Positions 21,470-33,787 of a stretch of 64,000 nucleotides of DNA are shown piece by piece. Positions within the stretch are counted from its first letter, which is position 1. Every line of letters begins with the position of its first letter. The notes beneath the pieces were generated by a model. The model saw nothing but the letters and a program-made list of their open reading frames with translations. It ran no database searches and had not been told where the DNA came from. Position numbers and translations under genes: made by a program. The stretch is from Rutpela maculata. Lineage: Eukaryota; Arthropoda; Insecta; Coleoptera; Cerambycidae. The stretch spans positions 103,375,795 to 103,439,794 of the forward strand of contig OW386293.2 of the NCBI GenBank assembly GCA_936432065.2, written 5' to 3'.

Positions 21470-22449
21470 CATTTTTATGTAAAAGCAAATGTCAAATATG
21501 ATCATATGTCAATAATTTGACAGAAAAATTTCCACTTATTAATTTCGTTCAGGATACCCTGGAGGATGAAAATTTCCGAAAATTTTTTGAGTTGCTATGG
21601 TAACGAAACCAAGAACATACTTCTGATTGGTTAAAAAAGTGACGTGTGAAATTTTCGTAATAATTTTTATGGACACCTCGTATATACTAAATATAACAAC
21701 TTCCAAGTAGTTGTTTATAAGGACAAGTGTATATATTACAGCTGACCATTTCTTCACATACCGTACACGTTCGAAGCAAGAAAACTGTACGAGGAATTAC
21801 TACCACATTTTTCGGATCAATTGCTCTCAAGATTTATTGGCCTGTCTGCTATCTCATTACCATTTTCAATTTGGCGGAGTGTTTTCTCATACTTTCGATC
21901 ATTCGGTCGTTATGAAGGTCCCTGTCATTGCATTGAATTTATAAATCTTTATCAATTTGTAGACTTTAGTAAAGCTTGTTTCTGAGGAAGCTATCGCCTG
22001 GTTACCTTTATCTTAATTTATTGCTATAATATTTCATAATTTTGTTCAGTCGAGTGTGAAAAAAATTAACATCAACACCGGGGATAAGGCGAGCTCCTAT
22101 GAACGGATTATTTATGAATGAGTGGATTGTCGATAGTTTAAAAAAATGGTCGATCGATCAACTACTGTTGTAATCTGTTTTTAAACCAGGAGGACTAAAT
22201 ATAGAAGTCCCATGCACACCATATTGCAATAAATTGGGCAACCAACAATACACCACTACAGTATATTTGTGTGCATTTTATTACATTATATATTACATCT
22301 ATTACATCTATTTGACCATGCATTTTTTTAAGCCATATTTAAGAGTGTACGCACTTTAAAAACTCCAAGTACTTAGTTGTAAAAAGAACTGTTTTTTTTT
22401 CTATTTCTGATATAAAAACAGGTTAACTGATATATTAATCCACAAAGAC
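21470..22449. other. Anonymous sequence
   Basis: Overlapping short frames only. TATTACATCTATTACATCTATT at about 22288-22311 is a small direct repeat. Confidence 0.4.
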
Positions 22450-23255
22450 TACGAAAATTGAATAGTAGTTGACATATTTTCGGAATTTTCGATTTTCCGG
22501 CAATTTTTTCTATTGCATTATATATTTTTCTTCATTCATTGAAAGTAGAAGTAAAAACAAAAAAATGAGCTGTGTCCGAACTCTATCGGACAAGTACTTT
22601 TATGAGGAATCGCAGTTGAAAATTTCACTTTTTCTTTTTTTAAATTGAATTAAACAACAATAGCTAAATATTCTGCTCCAAAAAAATAGTGCTTATGTGG
22701 AACACCAAAAGGTATACTTCCACCAAGTTTGAGCTAAATCGAATTATTCTTGTGGAAGAAAAAAATAAAAAACCGAAAAAGTGTTTTTTTGCGTGTATCT
22801 AGAAAAATTTTGAGATTAGGATAAAAATGCTCTCCACAAAAGTTGTAGACCTCTTTATTACTTACAACCAAAATATGAGGAAAAAGATTAAAAATCATAT
22901 TGATTTCTAATCTTATGAACGATGAATTTTACGTAGCCACCACAAATTGCGGAAACTGTGGACCCCCTTTGCCAGATGAGATTATGTATGAGATATCCCC
23001 AATCAAATTTTGGTGTATGTACGTTTGTGGCGCCGATCGGATGCATTTTTTAAAATTTCTAACATTCAAAATGTTTTATTTTTTTCAGCATATTTTTGTA
23101 CCGCAGGTGGCTTTGCCTTTATAGCAGGTGAATGATTTTCTGGTCATAAGTAGATCCTAATTTGTTCTATACTTGAGTAAAATTTGATTCAAATCGGAAA
23201 CAAAATGAAAAAGTTATAAGGGTATCTTCATTTCAAGTGAGTCACACTGTATATT
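22450..23255. repeat. Likely dispersed repeat ending GTGAGTCACACTGTATA
   Basis: The stretch reads like repeat DNA rather than a gene. It ends with AAGTGAGTCACACTGTATA (23236-23254), which resembles the terminus of many insect MITEs. I could not find its partner end in the window, so the limits are a guess. Confidence 0.25.
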
Positions 23256-25052
23256 TAAGGAAATGTATACATTTCGATAAAATATTACGTTAGTAAATAC
23301 GTCCAGTATTGTAAAATAAAGATTGTTTTGTGACTGTGATTTATTAGCAGACCACGGTAAACCGCTTTGATAGAAATATACAAGGAACATAATATATATA
23401 TATTTTTTTAATTATCGATTTTCGCTGACGAACATCTCGTAAACTATAACACATAGGAAGAAAATGAATATAAACATTCTTGTAGAAAATTTAATTACGT
23501 TTAATTTTGCATAGATTACCTTTTCCCATACGGCGCATCGTTTCCGAGTTATAAGCGTAAAGTCGAAAAAAGGAACCTTTCCACCCCCCTCCCCCCTAAA
23601 GCGGCGGGGCTAGGGGCGGGGACTTTTAGTATGTTTACCTCCTGACTACCCCCAACACATCCCTGAAGAGAAAAATTCTCCCCTCCAAAATGTTCTCTAC
23701 AATCCCCTTTTGGGCATTCATTGATTGGACTATAATGTATTCTCTGCTCAAATGAAATAGTGTTACAAAAAATTGGTATGTATCGATAGTTCGACAAAAA
23801 TTATTCTAAATAACGAATTATTTTATAATTGAGGTTTTGGTAAATTAATATACTTTTATTATTTAAGCGGAATTCTGATATATAACCAAATTTTGCACAT
23901 AGATTCAGATGAAACAGATTCAGAAAACAACATTTCCCTTGATTTTAAACTCCAATTTGCAGTGCCGAATTTTGGAATTTTTCATGCACTTTTATATGTT
24001 TTATTAAATGTTCGACTACAAGACCGAAAAATTTTCTTTATAATTCTAATGAAATATTATTTTTAATGTTTAATTGTTTGTTTAATTAAAAAATAACATA
24101 ATTTATATGAAAAGTTTATGAAAAAAGTGGGAAAATTACTAAAAAAGAAATTTGTATATAAAAAAATATCTTTTTCGAATAGCAAAAAAAGAAATGTGGT
24201 TTTCATATTTGAATAACTCTTTTTCATTGTATGAAAAATAATAAAAAATATTTATTTATGCATATAAAAAAACTAAATTAATCCTCATCAGACTCGTCCG
24301 AGGATTCGTCCGTCGACCGTTCTGCCTTTTTTTAATTTTTATTTCAAGTCAATGAATTAGAGTGATTTAATAGTTCAAGTGAAGACGTACGCAACAGTCC
24401 GGCATAACTTTTTTGAACTTCATTCATTACAAATTTTTTATTTAAGATATTTGGTATTAAAAAATATTTTCGTTAAAATGAAGAATAGAATATTACATAG
24501 TACGCATTTTGAGGAGGAAAGAGAGAATCAATGCAAAAAATAAAAAAAATGCAGGATTTTCTAAAATGTAAATCGATAAAGGTGCATTTTCTGTTTAAAA
24601 ATAATAGTTAAATAAAAAATTTGCAATGAGATTATAAATGAACGAAGTACAAAAAGTTATGACGGATTCTGTTAAACCAAGATAGCCTACGTAGCGCCCT
24701 CTATGTGATACACTAAAAATGATAGCTTATTCGATTTTCTCACGTCAAAAACCTAATTTTACCGAGTTTTATGTTTATGTGTGAAAAAATAACTGAAATA
24801 TAACAACATTACTGAATTATTTTTATATCTTAAGTAGGTATTAATAAGTAAGTATTAATATTTGACCCCCAGTTATTAAGCATAAAATTAATGTTTTACG
24901 CTATAGAATCTGCAGGTAAAATATTGCCTATTCCATATGGATCGACCTGTATATATGTCTTTATACACGATTATATGGCCTAGAATAGCTTGGGCCAGTA
25001 GCCCGTTTGATTAAATTTAAGCGGCAGTTTTGAAATTTGTTCTCTCCTTAAC
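23256..25052. other. Anonymous AT-rich sequence with an acidic-tail remnant
   Basis: It includes a C-rich patch at 23580-23620. On the minus strand, 24331-24278 translates to KKAERSTDESSDESDED and a stop, a serine/acid-rich end such as those on nuclear proteins or transposases. No upstream continuation was recognised. Confidence 0.3.
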
Positions 25053-25102
25053 TGTATGTGTGTGTGTGTATGTGCGCGCGCACGCACACATACACACATA
25101 TA
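25053..25102. repeat. 50 bp alternating purine-pyrimidine tract, Z-DNA prone
   Basis: A TG-rich half, a central CGCGCGC and a CA-rich half alternate pyrimidine and purine without a break for 50 bases. The two halves are largely self-complementary. Such tracts favour left-handed DNA or a cruciform. Confidence 0.85.
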
Positions 25103-25603
25103 TCCTTCTATATACTTATTTAATATTTTATATAATAAAATATTCAACATCCAGTAGTGTAACAAATTTTAAAATAAGTTTTTTTAATTTTTTTAAAATA
25201 CATACTACTTTTTTTGTAGGTCATTAGTAAAATCGTGTTCGACACTTTATTCCCAAGAGAAAAATGAAAATTAGTTTGTTAGCAATTAGAAAAGTGTTAC
25301 CGTGGAACTGATAATTTCCGAGCGTAGCACTGGAAAAACATACCATTCAATCGTGGCCATTTAATTTTAAAAGCATTTATTAAGCAATAGCAAAAAAAAA
25401 CAGCTGGCTAGTAATCATTTTTTGTGACCTCGTTATTTGAAAATGTTGGGGGTGGGGGACGCTTCTGTCAAACCATCGACTTTGTAGGACAAACATTTTT
25501 TCGTGTTCTTTTATCAAATTTTCCCAAGATTTAACTAAAAAATTAACTGTTGGTAATAACATTTGAACAATCACCCAGTCGACATACAAATAAGCGCAGT
25601 TTA
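25103..25603. other. Anonymous AT-rich sequence
   Basis: No supported feature. Confidence 0.4.
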
Positions 25604-25985
25604 TATGGCTAGCAGAGAGAGAAAAGTTGGGCGTCTCTTCAAAACGAAGCTACTCATGAAAATTCAGCCTGTTAGTAATCATATTAAAATTATTCCTCAC
25701 ATCATCTCACAAAACATTTGTGACAATGTCAATAGGTATCTGCTATTTTGTCCGATAATTTATTTGTTGCAAAAAAAGTCACAAATGTCGTCGAGAGAAC
25801 AATATAAGGCTAAACCCTTGAGCGCTTCCACTGAAAAAATGTATCGAAACTTAGTGCGCACAGCACGCGTTTATGGCTTTATTAAACTCCATACCTTGTT
25901 AAACGCAGTACAAAGAGAGCTAAAGACTATTAGATACAATATATTATACATTCATAATGTCCACAATAAAGTTGCTGACCGTTAG
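25604..25985 (+). other. Unrecognised open frame, 126 codons from ATG
   Basis: The frame begins MASRERKVGRLFKTKLLMK and ends VHNKVADR. It is rich in basic residues and has one hydrophobic stretch, YLLFCPIIYLL. I recognise no domain. No poly(A) signal or partner exon is evident. It is as likely to be chance or a decayed element as a gene. Confidence 0.15.
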
Positions 25986-27859
25986 TAATGAAGTTCGTTT
26001 ATAACATCAGGCAGTTAGTAGTACTCCTTGTTATTTTCAACCAATTATTTCTTAATTCCTAACCAAGTATAGTTTCAGCAAAGGAAAACCAAGAAAGCAA
26101 GCAGGAAGTTCCAGACTAACTTGAATTCAATCGGCAGTCTTGATCAAACATTTATATGATGCCCACAAATAAAACCAGAATCGAATGTCTTTTGTTCTTA
26201 TAATAGTGTTCTGAGTTTGCCATTTCTGTCTGCAATTAATAGGTAGGATATTTATGTCCTGAAGCGGTCTCATGTACACAATTGTGCGCACGTATACACA
26301 ATTGTGCATAATTTTCACTAGAAAATTACAATATATAATATATTATATCATATTATTGTCATTGTCAAGATATAGGACAACATATCGATAAAAAAGAGTG
26401 ATTGGTTATTAAATATACTTTTATAATTGATTTTCCACTGTTGCGTGTTTAAAAATAGATTACACTTTGATATATTGACTAGATGACTAGATGAATTAAA
26501 GAAATTGGCAAAAATACTGGTAGTTATAGAGCTTAATGAACAAAACATTTTGGGCAAAGAGTGACCCCAAAAATAGGCCAAAAATGAACCATTTTCTAGC
26601 CTTCGAATTTTGTTTCAAACTATGTGCTAAATTATTTTTAATAATGAGAACATTCTGAAAACAAAATCTCAAGATGAGCATATGTTTGGTTTTTGAGATA
26701 TGAGGGATTGAAGTTGTGATATGCGTGACGCTATCAAAAAATACACAGCCCCCACAAAAAATGAATACTCATCAGCTATGGCAGACCAATCAAGATATTC
26801 TTAGTATTTTTCGACGCAGAATATAAGGATGAAAATAGGGAAAACTGATGCTATAGAGTTACAGAGCTTCCATGAACAGAAATATAGTATAAGTCTATTG
26901 GCTGAATGCATGAACGAAGGTGTTGACTAGAGCTTACACAAAGTAATTGAGACACATTCTTAAGATGGTGAAAACTACCCCAATATTATACAAAACTGCA
27001 TAAAAGCTCTAATAACTGGTGAAAAAGCTTGAACCCTCTAAGCTTTATTAATAGGAATGAACCATAAATCTGTTACAACCTAGTACACGAAAACAATCCA
27101 TTACAGGGTAAGAAACTATCCGTTATCTTGAATTATGAACTTGAGTCAGGGAAAAATAGTGAATGTACCAGATATCGCATTTTGATTGCAGTAGGTATGC
27201 ATGTGGGACGATAACTAGAATTTTTGTACCTATTTTATGACACACCTACGATGAGGTAAGAGAACAGGACGAAAACTTATTGGTGGGTCTTCACCCCCTG
27301 GCCCCCGTCGGGATCATTTGGGGAATGAAAAGGAATCAAGAGGATCTGACATAAGAGAAAAGCACTTTCGGAAACCGCTACATCAGTATTTTTTTTTATG
27401 TAATGCAGATATTACGAGATTGCTCCGATATTCATCCTTTCGCACTCTTACCCCCTCATAAAATCCACTTGGGGTTAAAAACGGACCTATATAGACTATG
27501 GCGTTCGGAAAAGAGATACTTACTTTTATGTCAGAATTTTTTTTCATACAATTTAAAGACTGTAAAATTGTTCAGATTTCCACCCTCGAACCCCCTGTGA
27601 ATTTCTCTAGAGAGATGAGAGAGAATCATGAGGCCATGACATTCCTAAAGAGCACTCTTGAGAACTTTTGCTATAGGATTGCCACCTCCGCTCTATTTAT
27701 TGCCATATAAAGAATAGTTTGGTGCATTTTATCAAAAATGATTTCTAATAAAAAGTGTCAAGCACAAAATTGTCTACAAATACGTTTGTTATCCTTTTTC
27801 GATGTAAAGAACCGTTGCGCTAAAAAAATATAGAACAAAATAGAATAAAGATAGTTATG
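25986..27859. other. Anonymous sequence
   Basis: Many short frames on both strands and no recognisable protein. The last part may belong to the 5' portion of the RTE relic starting near 27860, but no endonuclease motif could be read. Confidence 0.35.
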
Positions 27860-28426
27860 AGTAGATAATAATGAATATTCGGAATCAGATTGGCAGCATC
27901 ATGATAGAAAATTGATGTAGATCTCCAATAAAGCAATGTAAAACTCTACCTGACGCTGACTAATTCAAATCACCAGATGCTCATGTGCACTTTCTAGATT
28001 AAGCTGAAAACGTATCGAATGCAAATATGGAAATATTTGACCATCATAACTGATGGTGCAGCCTTCTGAAATAAATTAGGAGAATGCATAAGTGGAGGTA
28101 ATTCATTAAATGATGAAGATATAAATGCCCTGTGAAATTATCTAAAAGAGAACATCAAGCAAGCAGTAACAGAAACACAAAGCGAAGACACGAAGAAATG
28201 TTAAAAACCTTGGATAACTGCCGAAGCTTTAACTGAAGTACAAGCTATTATATCTTTCATGGAATATGTCAAAAATTATGGGAAACAGAAATCTAGACCG
28301 ATGATTGGAGAACCTGAATCTTCGGTTCACTACGTAAGAAAGGAGCGACAGATGTCTGTGATAACTACAGACTACTGTCACTAATATTTAGTAGTTTAGT
28401 TAGTAACATAATGCTGTAATATCTTA
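27860..28426 (+). pseudogene. RTE/BovB-type LINE relic, left half (EN end to RT start)
   Basis: The plus strand shows NIRNQIGSIMIEN followed by a stop and KTLPDAD, matching the end of the RTE endonuclease (YRNQIDYI...KTRPGADC). It continues with KPWITAEAL (linker) and KKGATDVCDNYRLLSLI (start of RT). Stops and frameshifts show it is old. The reading breaks at 28426, exactly where LINE-1 begins, and resumes at 33007. The family is an established RTE/BovB pattern. The join across the insertion is inferred from protein order and the ATCTTA duplication. Confidence 0.75.
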
Positions 28427-28872
28427 ATAATAATAATAATAATAATAAACGTCTTCTTTATTTCCAACATTAAAGGTAATACATTCATATATATTATGTG
28501 AAATGTGTTTGCGGAAACAAATGGCGAAGTTCAGTTCCGGGTAATTAAGCTGTAGGCAAAACTGCCCGGTCTGTTCTTCCACTTAACCATATAACATAGT
28601 ATGCTACAAGATACATATTTTTGACGCTAAGACTAACCAAATTATCTAAATAATAATAGACACAATAAGAGATTTACCAAGGGGAGGGAAAAAAAAGATA
28701 ATAACTTAAGTATAAGTACAAATATATAACGGGCTAATGTTTTTATTTTTGTATTCGTAGGTAATTAATATTTTCTAATTTCTATAGAACACAGTAATAA
28801 TTGGGAGGCTGAAAATGAAACAAAGATTATATTAAAGGGTCAAAGATTAAAGGCATAAAATTATATTAAATA

Positions 28873-31677
28873 TTACTTATTATCTTGAAGACACTGAGTT
28901 TTGAATAGATGTAATTTATATATTTTTTTAAATTGATGTTTACTAGAGTTTTTGAAGGTATTATCAATATTATTATAAACGTTGCAAATTTGATAGCTAA
29001 AACTTCGTTTAAATAGTTCTGTTCTATGGATTGGTGGAGTTAGAAGACCCTTAAATCTAAGATTTAGTGTATGGACATCTGTCCTAAATTTTATTTTCTG
29101 ATATAAGTAAACTGGGGATTTATGTATTAATATGTTATGAAAGAGACATGCTGAGTGATGAAGTCGTCTATTTTTCATGTTTAGCCAATTTATTTCTTTT
29201 AATTTATGAGTTATTCTCTGGTTGCGACGTATTCCATAAATAAGTCTCAAACAGGAATTTTGTAATTTTTGTAGTTTGTTGATATAAATTTAATCCAAAC
29301 AAGGGCCATACAAACTATCTGCATAATTTAATGTTGACAGAACTAATGTTTCACATAGTAAAATTTTTGTTTTTTGAGGAAGAAAATGCCTATTACTATA
29401 TATTAATTTTAGAGAACAATAACCTTTCTGTAATAATTTGTTGGTATTTTCTTTGAATCTTAGATCTGTGTCAATTATTACTCCTAGACTTTTAACTTTA
29501 TCTTTTCTTTCTAATGCATTGTTTTCTATTTGTATATTTATATTACCTATAATGCTATTTCGTTGGATTTTGGGGCCAAAAACAATAAAGTTGGATTTGG
29601 ATGGATTAATAACTAGGCAGTGGTCTTTTGCCACTTTTAAGAAATTATCAAGATCATCATTAATACGTACACAAGCTGCGTCTGTATCAATAGCGGAAAA
29701 AGACTGATAGATTTGTGTATCGTCGGCATATAAATGAATTTTTGAGTAGTTTAAATCAGTTAAATTACTTGTGTATATGGTGAAAAGCAACGGACCGAGA
29801 ATAGACCCTTGTGGGACACCTGTTCTTAAATTTATGTAACTTGATTCATTGTTATTTAAACGCACACACTGTTCACGGTTCCTTAAATAATTGCTAAATA
29901 ATTTTACTGCGTCTTCAGAGAGCCCGATATAATGTAAAATCTCTAGAAGTAGGTCATAATTTATAGTATCGAAGGCTCTGCTGAAGTCTAGTGAAACCAG
30001 TACAGTACAGAGTCCTTTATCAGTGGCGGTAATAACCTCATCAACAATGTGCAACAGAGCCGTAGTGCAGCTGTGTCCTGGCCTAAAACCAGATTGAATT
30101 ATAGGTATCAGTGAATTCTGGTCTAAGTGTTCTCTTAATTGTATTTCCATAATTTTTTCAATAATTTTAGACAAAGTTGGTAATATACTGATACATCTCA
30201 AATCTTTTAGACTTTCAGGATTAGCTTTTTTTGGTAACACAGTGACAACAGCTCTCTTCCACATTGCAGGAAAAGTATTTTCATTTAAACAGTGATTAAC
30301 AATATGTGTTAAGTATGGGATTATGTGAGGACAACATAATTTTAACATGGTTATATTAATTCCGTCGCACCCTGTAGCAGTGGTTGTTATGTGATTTAAG
30401 ATTTCGTATACACAGTTATCAGTAACACGTTTAAATTTAAAATTATTGTTGTTGATATTATTGTTGGTATAGAAATTTTTTACTTCATCTGAAAGAGACG
30501 TTTTAGGTACACCGTTAACAAAGAAATCATTAATTACGTTTACGTCACTTAGATGTACAGGTATATCTTTATTTTTTTTTACGGGCATGCAATTATTTTC
30601 CTTAAGAAATTTCCAATTCTGTTTTGGGGTCCCATTTTTTATTTTATGTTCAAAGTAGGCTTTTTTTTCTCGTTTTATGGCTAGAGTTGTGTAGTTGCGA
30701 ATCTCTTTATAAAAGTTTTTATGAGCAATATTGTTTGTATTTTTAAATCTTTTAAGGGCCTTATCTCGTATAGAAATCATTATTTTTATATTATCTGTTA
30801 TCCAGGGTGCATATGGTCGTGTAAATCTGGATGTTGTCATGGGTGCATGTATGTCAAATAAATACGTCAAATTATTTACAAGATAGTCTAGCTTCTCGTC
30901 TACACTGTTTAAATCGAAAATTACATACCACGGTATCTGAAATAAATCAATCTGAAACATTTCATATTCAAAATGTTTAAAATTTCGATACGTAAATATT
31001 CTCGGGCCGCTTCTCACACCACATACCTGTAATGTACAATGTGTTAAATGGTGATCTGATAAATCGTTTTCAGTTACACCTTTTTCTACAATATCTTCCT
31101 CCGTGGACACGATAATCAAATCTAACAGCGATTCAGATGTTTCTGTGACCCTTGTTGGCACTTCAATAATTTGTTTTAAATTAAACGTTTCTAAAACAGA
31201 ATAAAAATTATCAACACCAGCATTTTCTATGTTTAATAAATTAATGTTAAAGTCCCCGGTGATTAAAATATTTTTTACAGATGGAGTTATCGAAATAAGG
31301 GTATCTTCTAACTCATTTAAAAATAAATCGGTATTAAATGTTGGCGGTTTGTATACTACACCTACAGCAGTTTTTTCTTTGTCTGTTTTAATTTCTAACC
31401 ATAGTTGTTCAATGACATCACCCGTTTGAATGACTTTAGTATTTATTCTATTGCTGGCATAAATACACAAACCACCCCCTCTTGTTTTTCTATCACGCCT
31501 ATATAATCTAAATCCCTCCAAATGAATCAGATCATTTGAAATTCCCTCATGTAACCATGTTTCTGTTATTAAAAAAATATCAAATGAATGTTCCATCATC
31601 AGTGTCCTTAATTCTAGAATTGATGGTACGAGTGACCTTATATTTAAACTGCCAATTTTTAATTGATTTTCAGTCAT
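28873..31677 (-). pseudogene. LINE-1 ORF2: endonuclease plus reverse transcriptase, one nonsense codon
   Basis: This is the protein that nicks target DNA and reverse-transcribes the element RNA. The endonuclease of APE type covers residues about 8-220: NIRS (12), TETW (Glu39), GDFN (Asp142, Asn144) and SDHH (207-210). RT follows: NYR-equivalent KDLRCISILP near 491-500, motif A DFSRAFDTI (564-572), motif B GVPQGSILG (620-628) and motif C YADD (650-653). After residue 795 (YGPCLD) a TAA stop at 29292-29290 interrupts. The same frame then continues to 28873 with a thumb/C-terminal region (INKLQKLQNSCLRLIYGI). All catalytic residues I can check are present. The stop alone would remove about 138 residues. 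Confidence 0.9.
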
Positions 31678-32141
31678 TTTTATTTATCAAACATTAATAT
31701 CTATAATTTGTTATTCCCTTGGTTTTATATACTTATACTTATGTGGCAATATGAGGATAAAATTTAAATTACTTTAAGCCTTCAGCTATATAAAATAAAT
31801 TGAAAGAAATCAAACAAAAAGCTTAGGCCTGAGATTATTTGAGATTATAGAAATTATCTGTTTTTACTATTTTCCCCTTGTAAGAAATTTTAATATAGAA
31901 AAAACTACCTACGTGAATAAATACTCCTACTAAACACCTAAGAGAGAGAGAAAAAAAAGAAATAATTGATAAATTACTACCTTTCTAAAAAAATGAAATA
32001 TAAAAAAGTATCAAAGAGAAAGAAAATATGCATGAACTGTTTTTATTACCCTAGATAATTATAATATCACTCAAATATCAATATACTATACAAACTGAAA
32101 ACATTTTTACAATTTTAAAATAGCGGAAATTTACAGTAATT

Positions 32142-32882
32142 TTAGACTTCCAAAAGGTTTACATCTTCATGAGAATTAATTCTAAAAATTTCATTGCCTT
32201 CATTCAACGTAGCAAATATGCGACCATCACTTGTCCACACTTTTCCATTAGCATTTATTTTTTCGATACATAATTTCAAAATATTAACCTTTTCTTGTGT
32301 CAAATCTTCTCTAATCACCATACCTTTGCCTTTGAGTTTTTTCTTATTTCCATATACTGATTTCTTATCTTCTAAATAAGCGAACTGAACAACAATAGGG
32401 CGCATTTTTTTATCATTGATCTTTCCAGTTCTATAGCAGTTCTCAATTTTACCATTTATTTTTAAACTTAGATTTTTTTCAATGAACTCGGCTACAACTC
32501 GATAAGGATTTTCATTTTTTTGTTCTTTAATGCCATATATTCTAATGGTTTTGTTGCGCAATTGTTGATCTAGACTATTGTATTTGTTGGCTAAATTTTT
32601 TATACACTTGTCCTGATTTTGTATTAGTTCCTTTAGTTCAAGATTCTCAGCTTCTAATTTATTTATTTTTACTCCAAATTCCTCACTTACAGTGGATATT
32701 ATAGTCTTTGCAATTGAGTTAATAAATTCATCTGAGGTACAAATTTTGTTGACTAATGTTTTTATAATGGTTTGTAGATCAGAAGTGGTATCCTCTGTTT
32801 TTGATTTTGCTAATCTGGTAGTAGACATCTTATTATGTTTATTCACTGCTACAATAAATAAATCGTCTTTTCCTACGCACAC
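32142..32882 (-). CDS. LINE-1 ORF1: coiled-coil and RRM-like nucleic-acid-binding protein
   Basis: 246 codons if the first ATG is used. MSTTRLAKSK at 32828 is a more likely start because the preceding 18 residues look like UTR. A heptad-rich coiled coil (EEFGVKINKLEAENLELKEL) near residues 65-115 supports oligomerisation. An RRM-like fold follows (IRIYGIKEQ, then AEFIEKNL, RPIVVQF, LKGKGMVIREDLT). A C-terminal domain (KVWTSDGRIFATL) ends the protein. This is the L1-ORF1p-like/Transposase_22 arrangement. No zinc knuckle is seen, unlike typical jockey ORF1. It coats the element RNA. The reading frame is undamaged. Confidence 0.8.
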   Translation of the reverse strand: MCVGKDDLFIVAVNKHNKMSTTRLAKSKTEDTTSDLQTIIKTLVNKICTSDEFINSIAKTIISTVSEEFGVKINKLEAENLELKELIQNQDKCIKNLANKYNSLDQQLRNKTIRIYGIKEQKNENPYRVVAEFIEKNLSLKINGKIENCYRTGKINDKKMRPIVVQFAYLEDKKSVYGNKKKLKGKGMVIREDLTQEKVNILKLCIEKINANGKVWTSDGRIFATLNEGNEIFRINSHEDVNLLEV

Positions 32883-33006
32883 AGGAAATTTGATTGATGT
32901 TTAAAATACTTTGTCACAGAGAAAAGTTATTATTTTGGGTGATTTTCCACAGTAATTTGAAACTTTGACACAGCTCACACACACAAGACTTTACTCTCTA
33001 AGCGCC

Positions 33007-33300
33007 ATCTTACTTCTTCAATCTAGACTTAAGAATTACCTCTCTTGGCAAATACCCCTTGAGCCAGCTGGTTTTATTAAAGGGTGCGGTACCAGAAAGC
33101 AAATTGTGAATTTGCGACAATATCAAGGAAGCAAGAAAATATTACGTGTTTATGTACTTTCGTTTCGTCGACTACCGTAGAGCTTTTGACAATGTGGAAT
33201 GAACAAACTGTGGGACGTATTATTGAAGATAGGGACGCGCAAACATTTGGTATTTATCATTCGTCGACTGAATGGAAAAAATTCTGTTAAGGATCATAAA
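33007..33300 (+). pseudogene. RTE/BovB-type LINE relic, right half (RT palm)
   Basis: The plus strand resumes the RTE reading interrupted at 28426: LQSRLKNYLSWQIPLEPAGF and IKGCGTRKQIVNLR, matching the family's LNRLKPYI...EQAGFRKGRGTRDQIANIR. Motif A follows as FVDYRRAFDNVE with frameshifts, then remnants of the next helix (NCGTYY) to about 33300. The rest of RT is not found directly after it. A separate RTE C-terminal piece lies at 43297-43862. Confidence 0.75.
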
Positions 33301-33436
33301 ATTTGAGTTATTTTCATCGTTTACAAGCATTATTTAATAAATAAAAATATTATGTTCCAAAACAGTCTTAACATTAATAGCATTAAACTGGTACCACTGT
33401 AGAATAAGCAACATGGCACTTCCACTTTCCTACTTG
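33301..33436. other. Short anonymous gap between the two LINEs
   Basis: No feature beyond the decaying RTE sequence at its left edge. Confidence 0.3.
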
Positions 33437-33787
33437 ATAATAATAATAATAATAATAATATTTATTTATAACAAAGTCTTACATTTGAGTATACAGTAAA
33501 ATTAAATTGTGTGTGAAAATAGCGTACTGTTAATAAAAGATTTTAGCTAATACATCTGTATCCTTTGAATATAAATAAAACAAAATCACTTAAGGGTATT
33601 GATATACCCTTGAATGTGATGAAATGCATTTCATTTATAATATCATTAGATAGGTTGTGTGCCATAGCTACCTTAACTAGTAATTTCATTTAATACAACA
33701 TAATTAATTTAGAGTTAATACCAATAGCTAATACAAAATAATTAATTTAGAATATCATCTATATTTAACTTATATACCTACATGTAT

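Larger units (their letters stand above)
28427..33006 (-). mobile_element. LINE-1: nearly intact non-LTR retrotransposon (CR1/L2/jockey group)
   Basis: A 4.58 kb minus-strand element with 5' UTR (33006-32883), ORF1 (32882-32142), an intergenic gap of about 460 bp, ORF2 (31677-28873) and a 3' UTR ending in an (ATT)n tail (28449-28427). Its 5' end GGCGCTTAGAG abuts ATCTTA (33007-33012), which also occurs at the other edge (28421-28426): a possible 6 bp target duplication, though part of it could be tail sequence. ORF1 is open and ORF2 has a single in-frame stop. It is inserted in an RTE relic. Full length and low damage suggest recent activity. The clade call is from motif style only. Confidence 0.85.

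Noticed and set aside
29438..32904. Plus-strand open frames across LINE-1
   Set aside because: Antisense shadows of ORF2 and ORF1.
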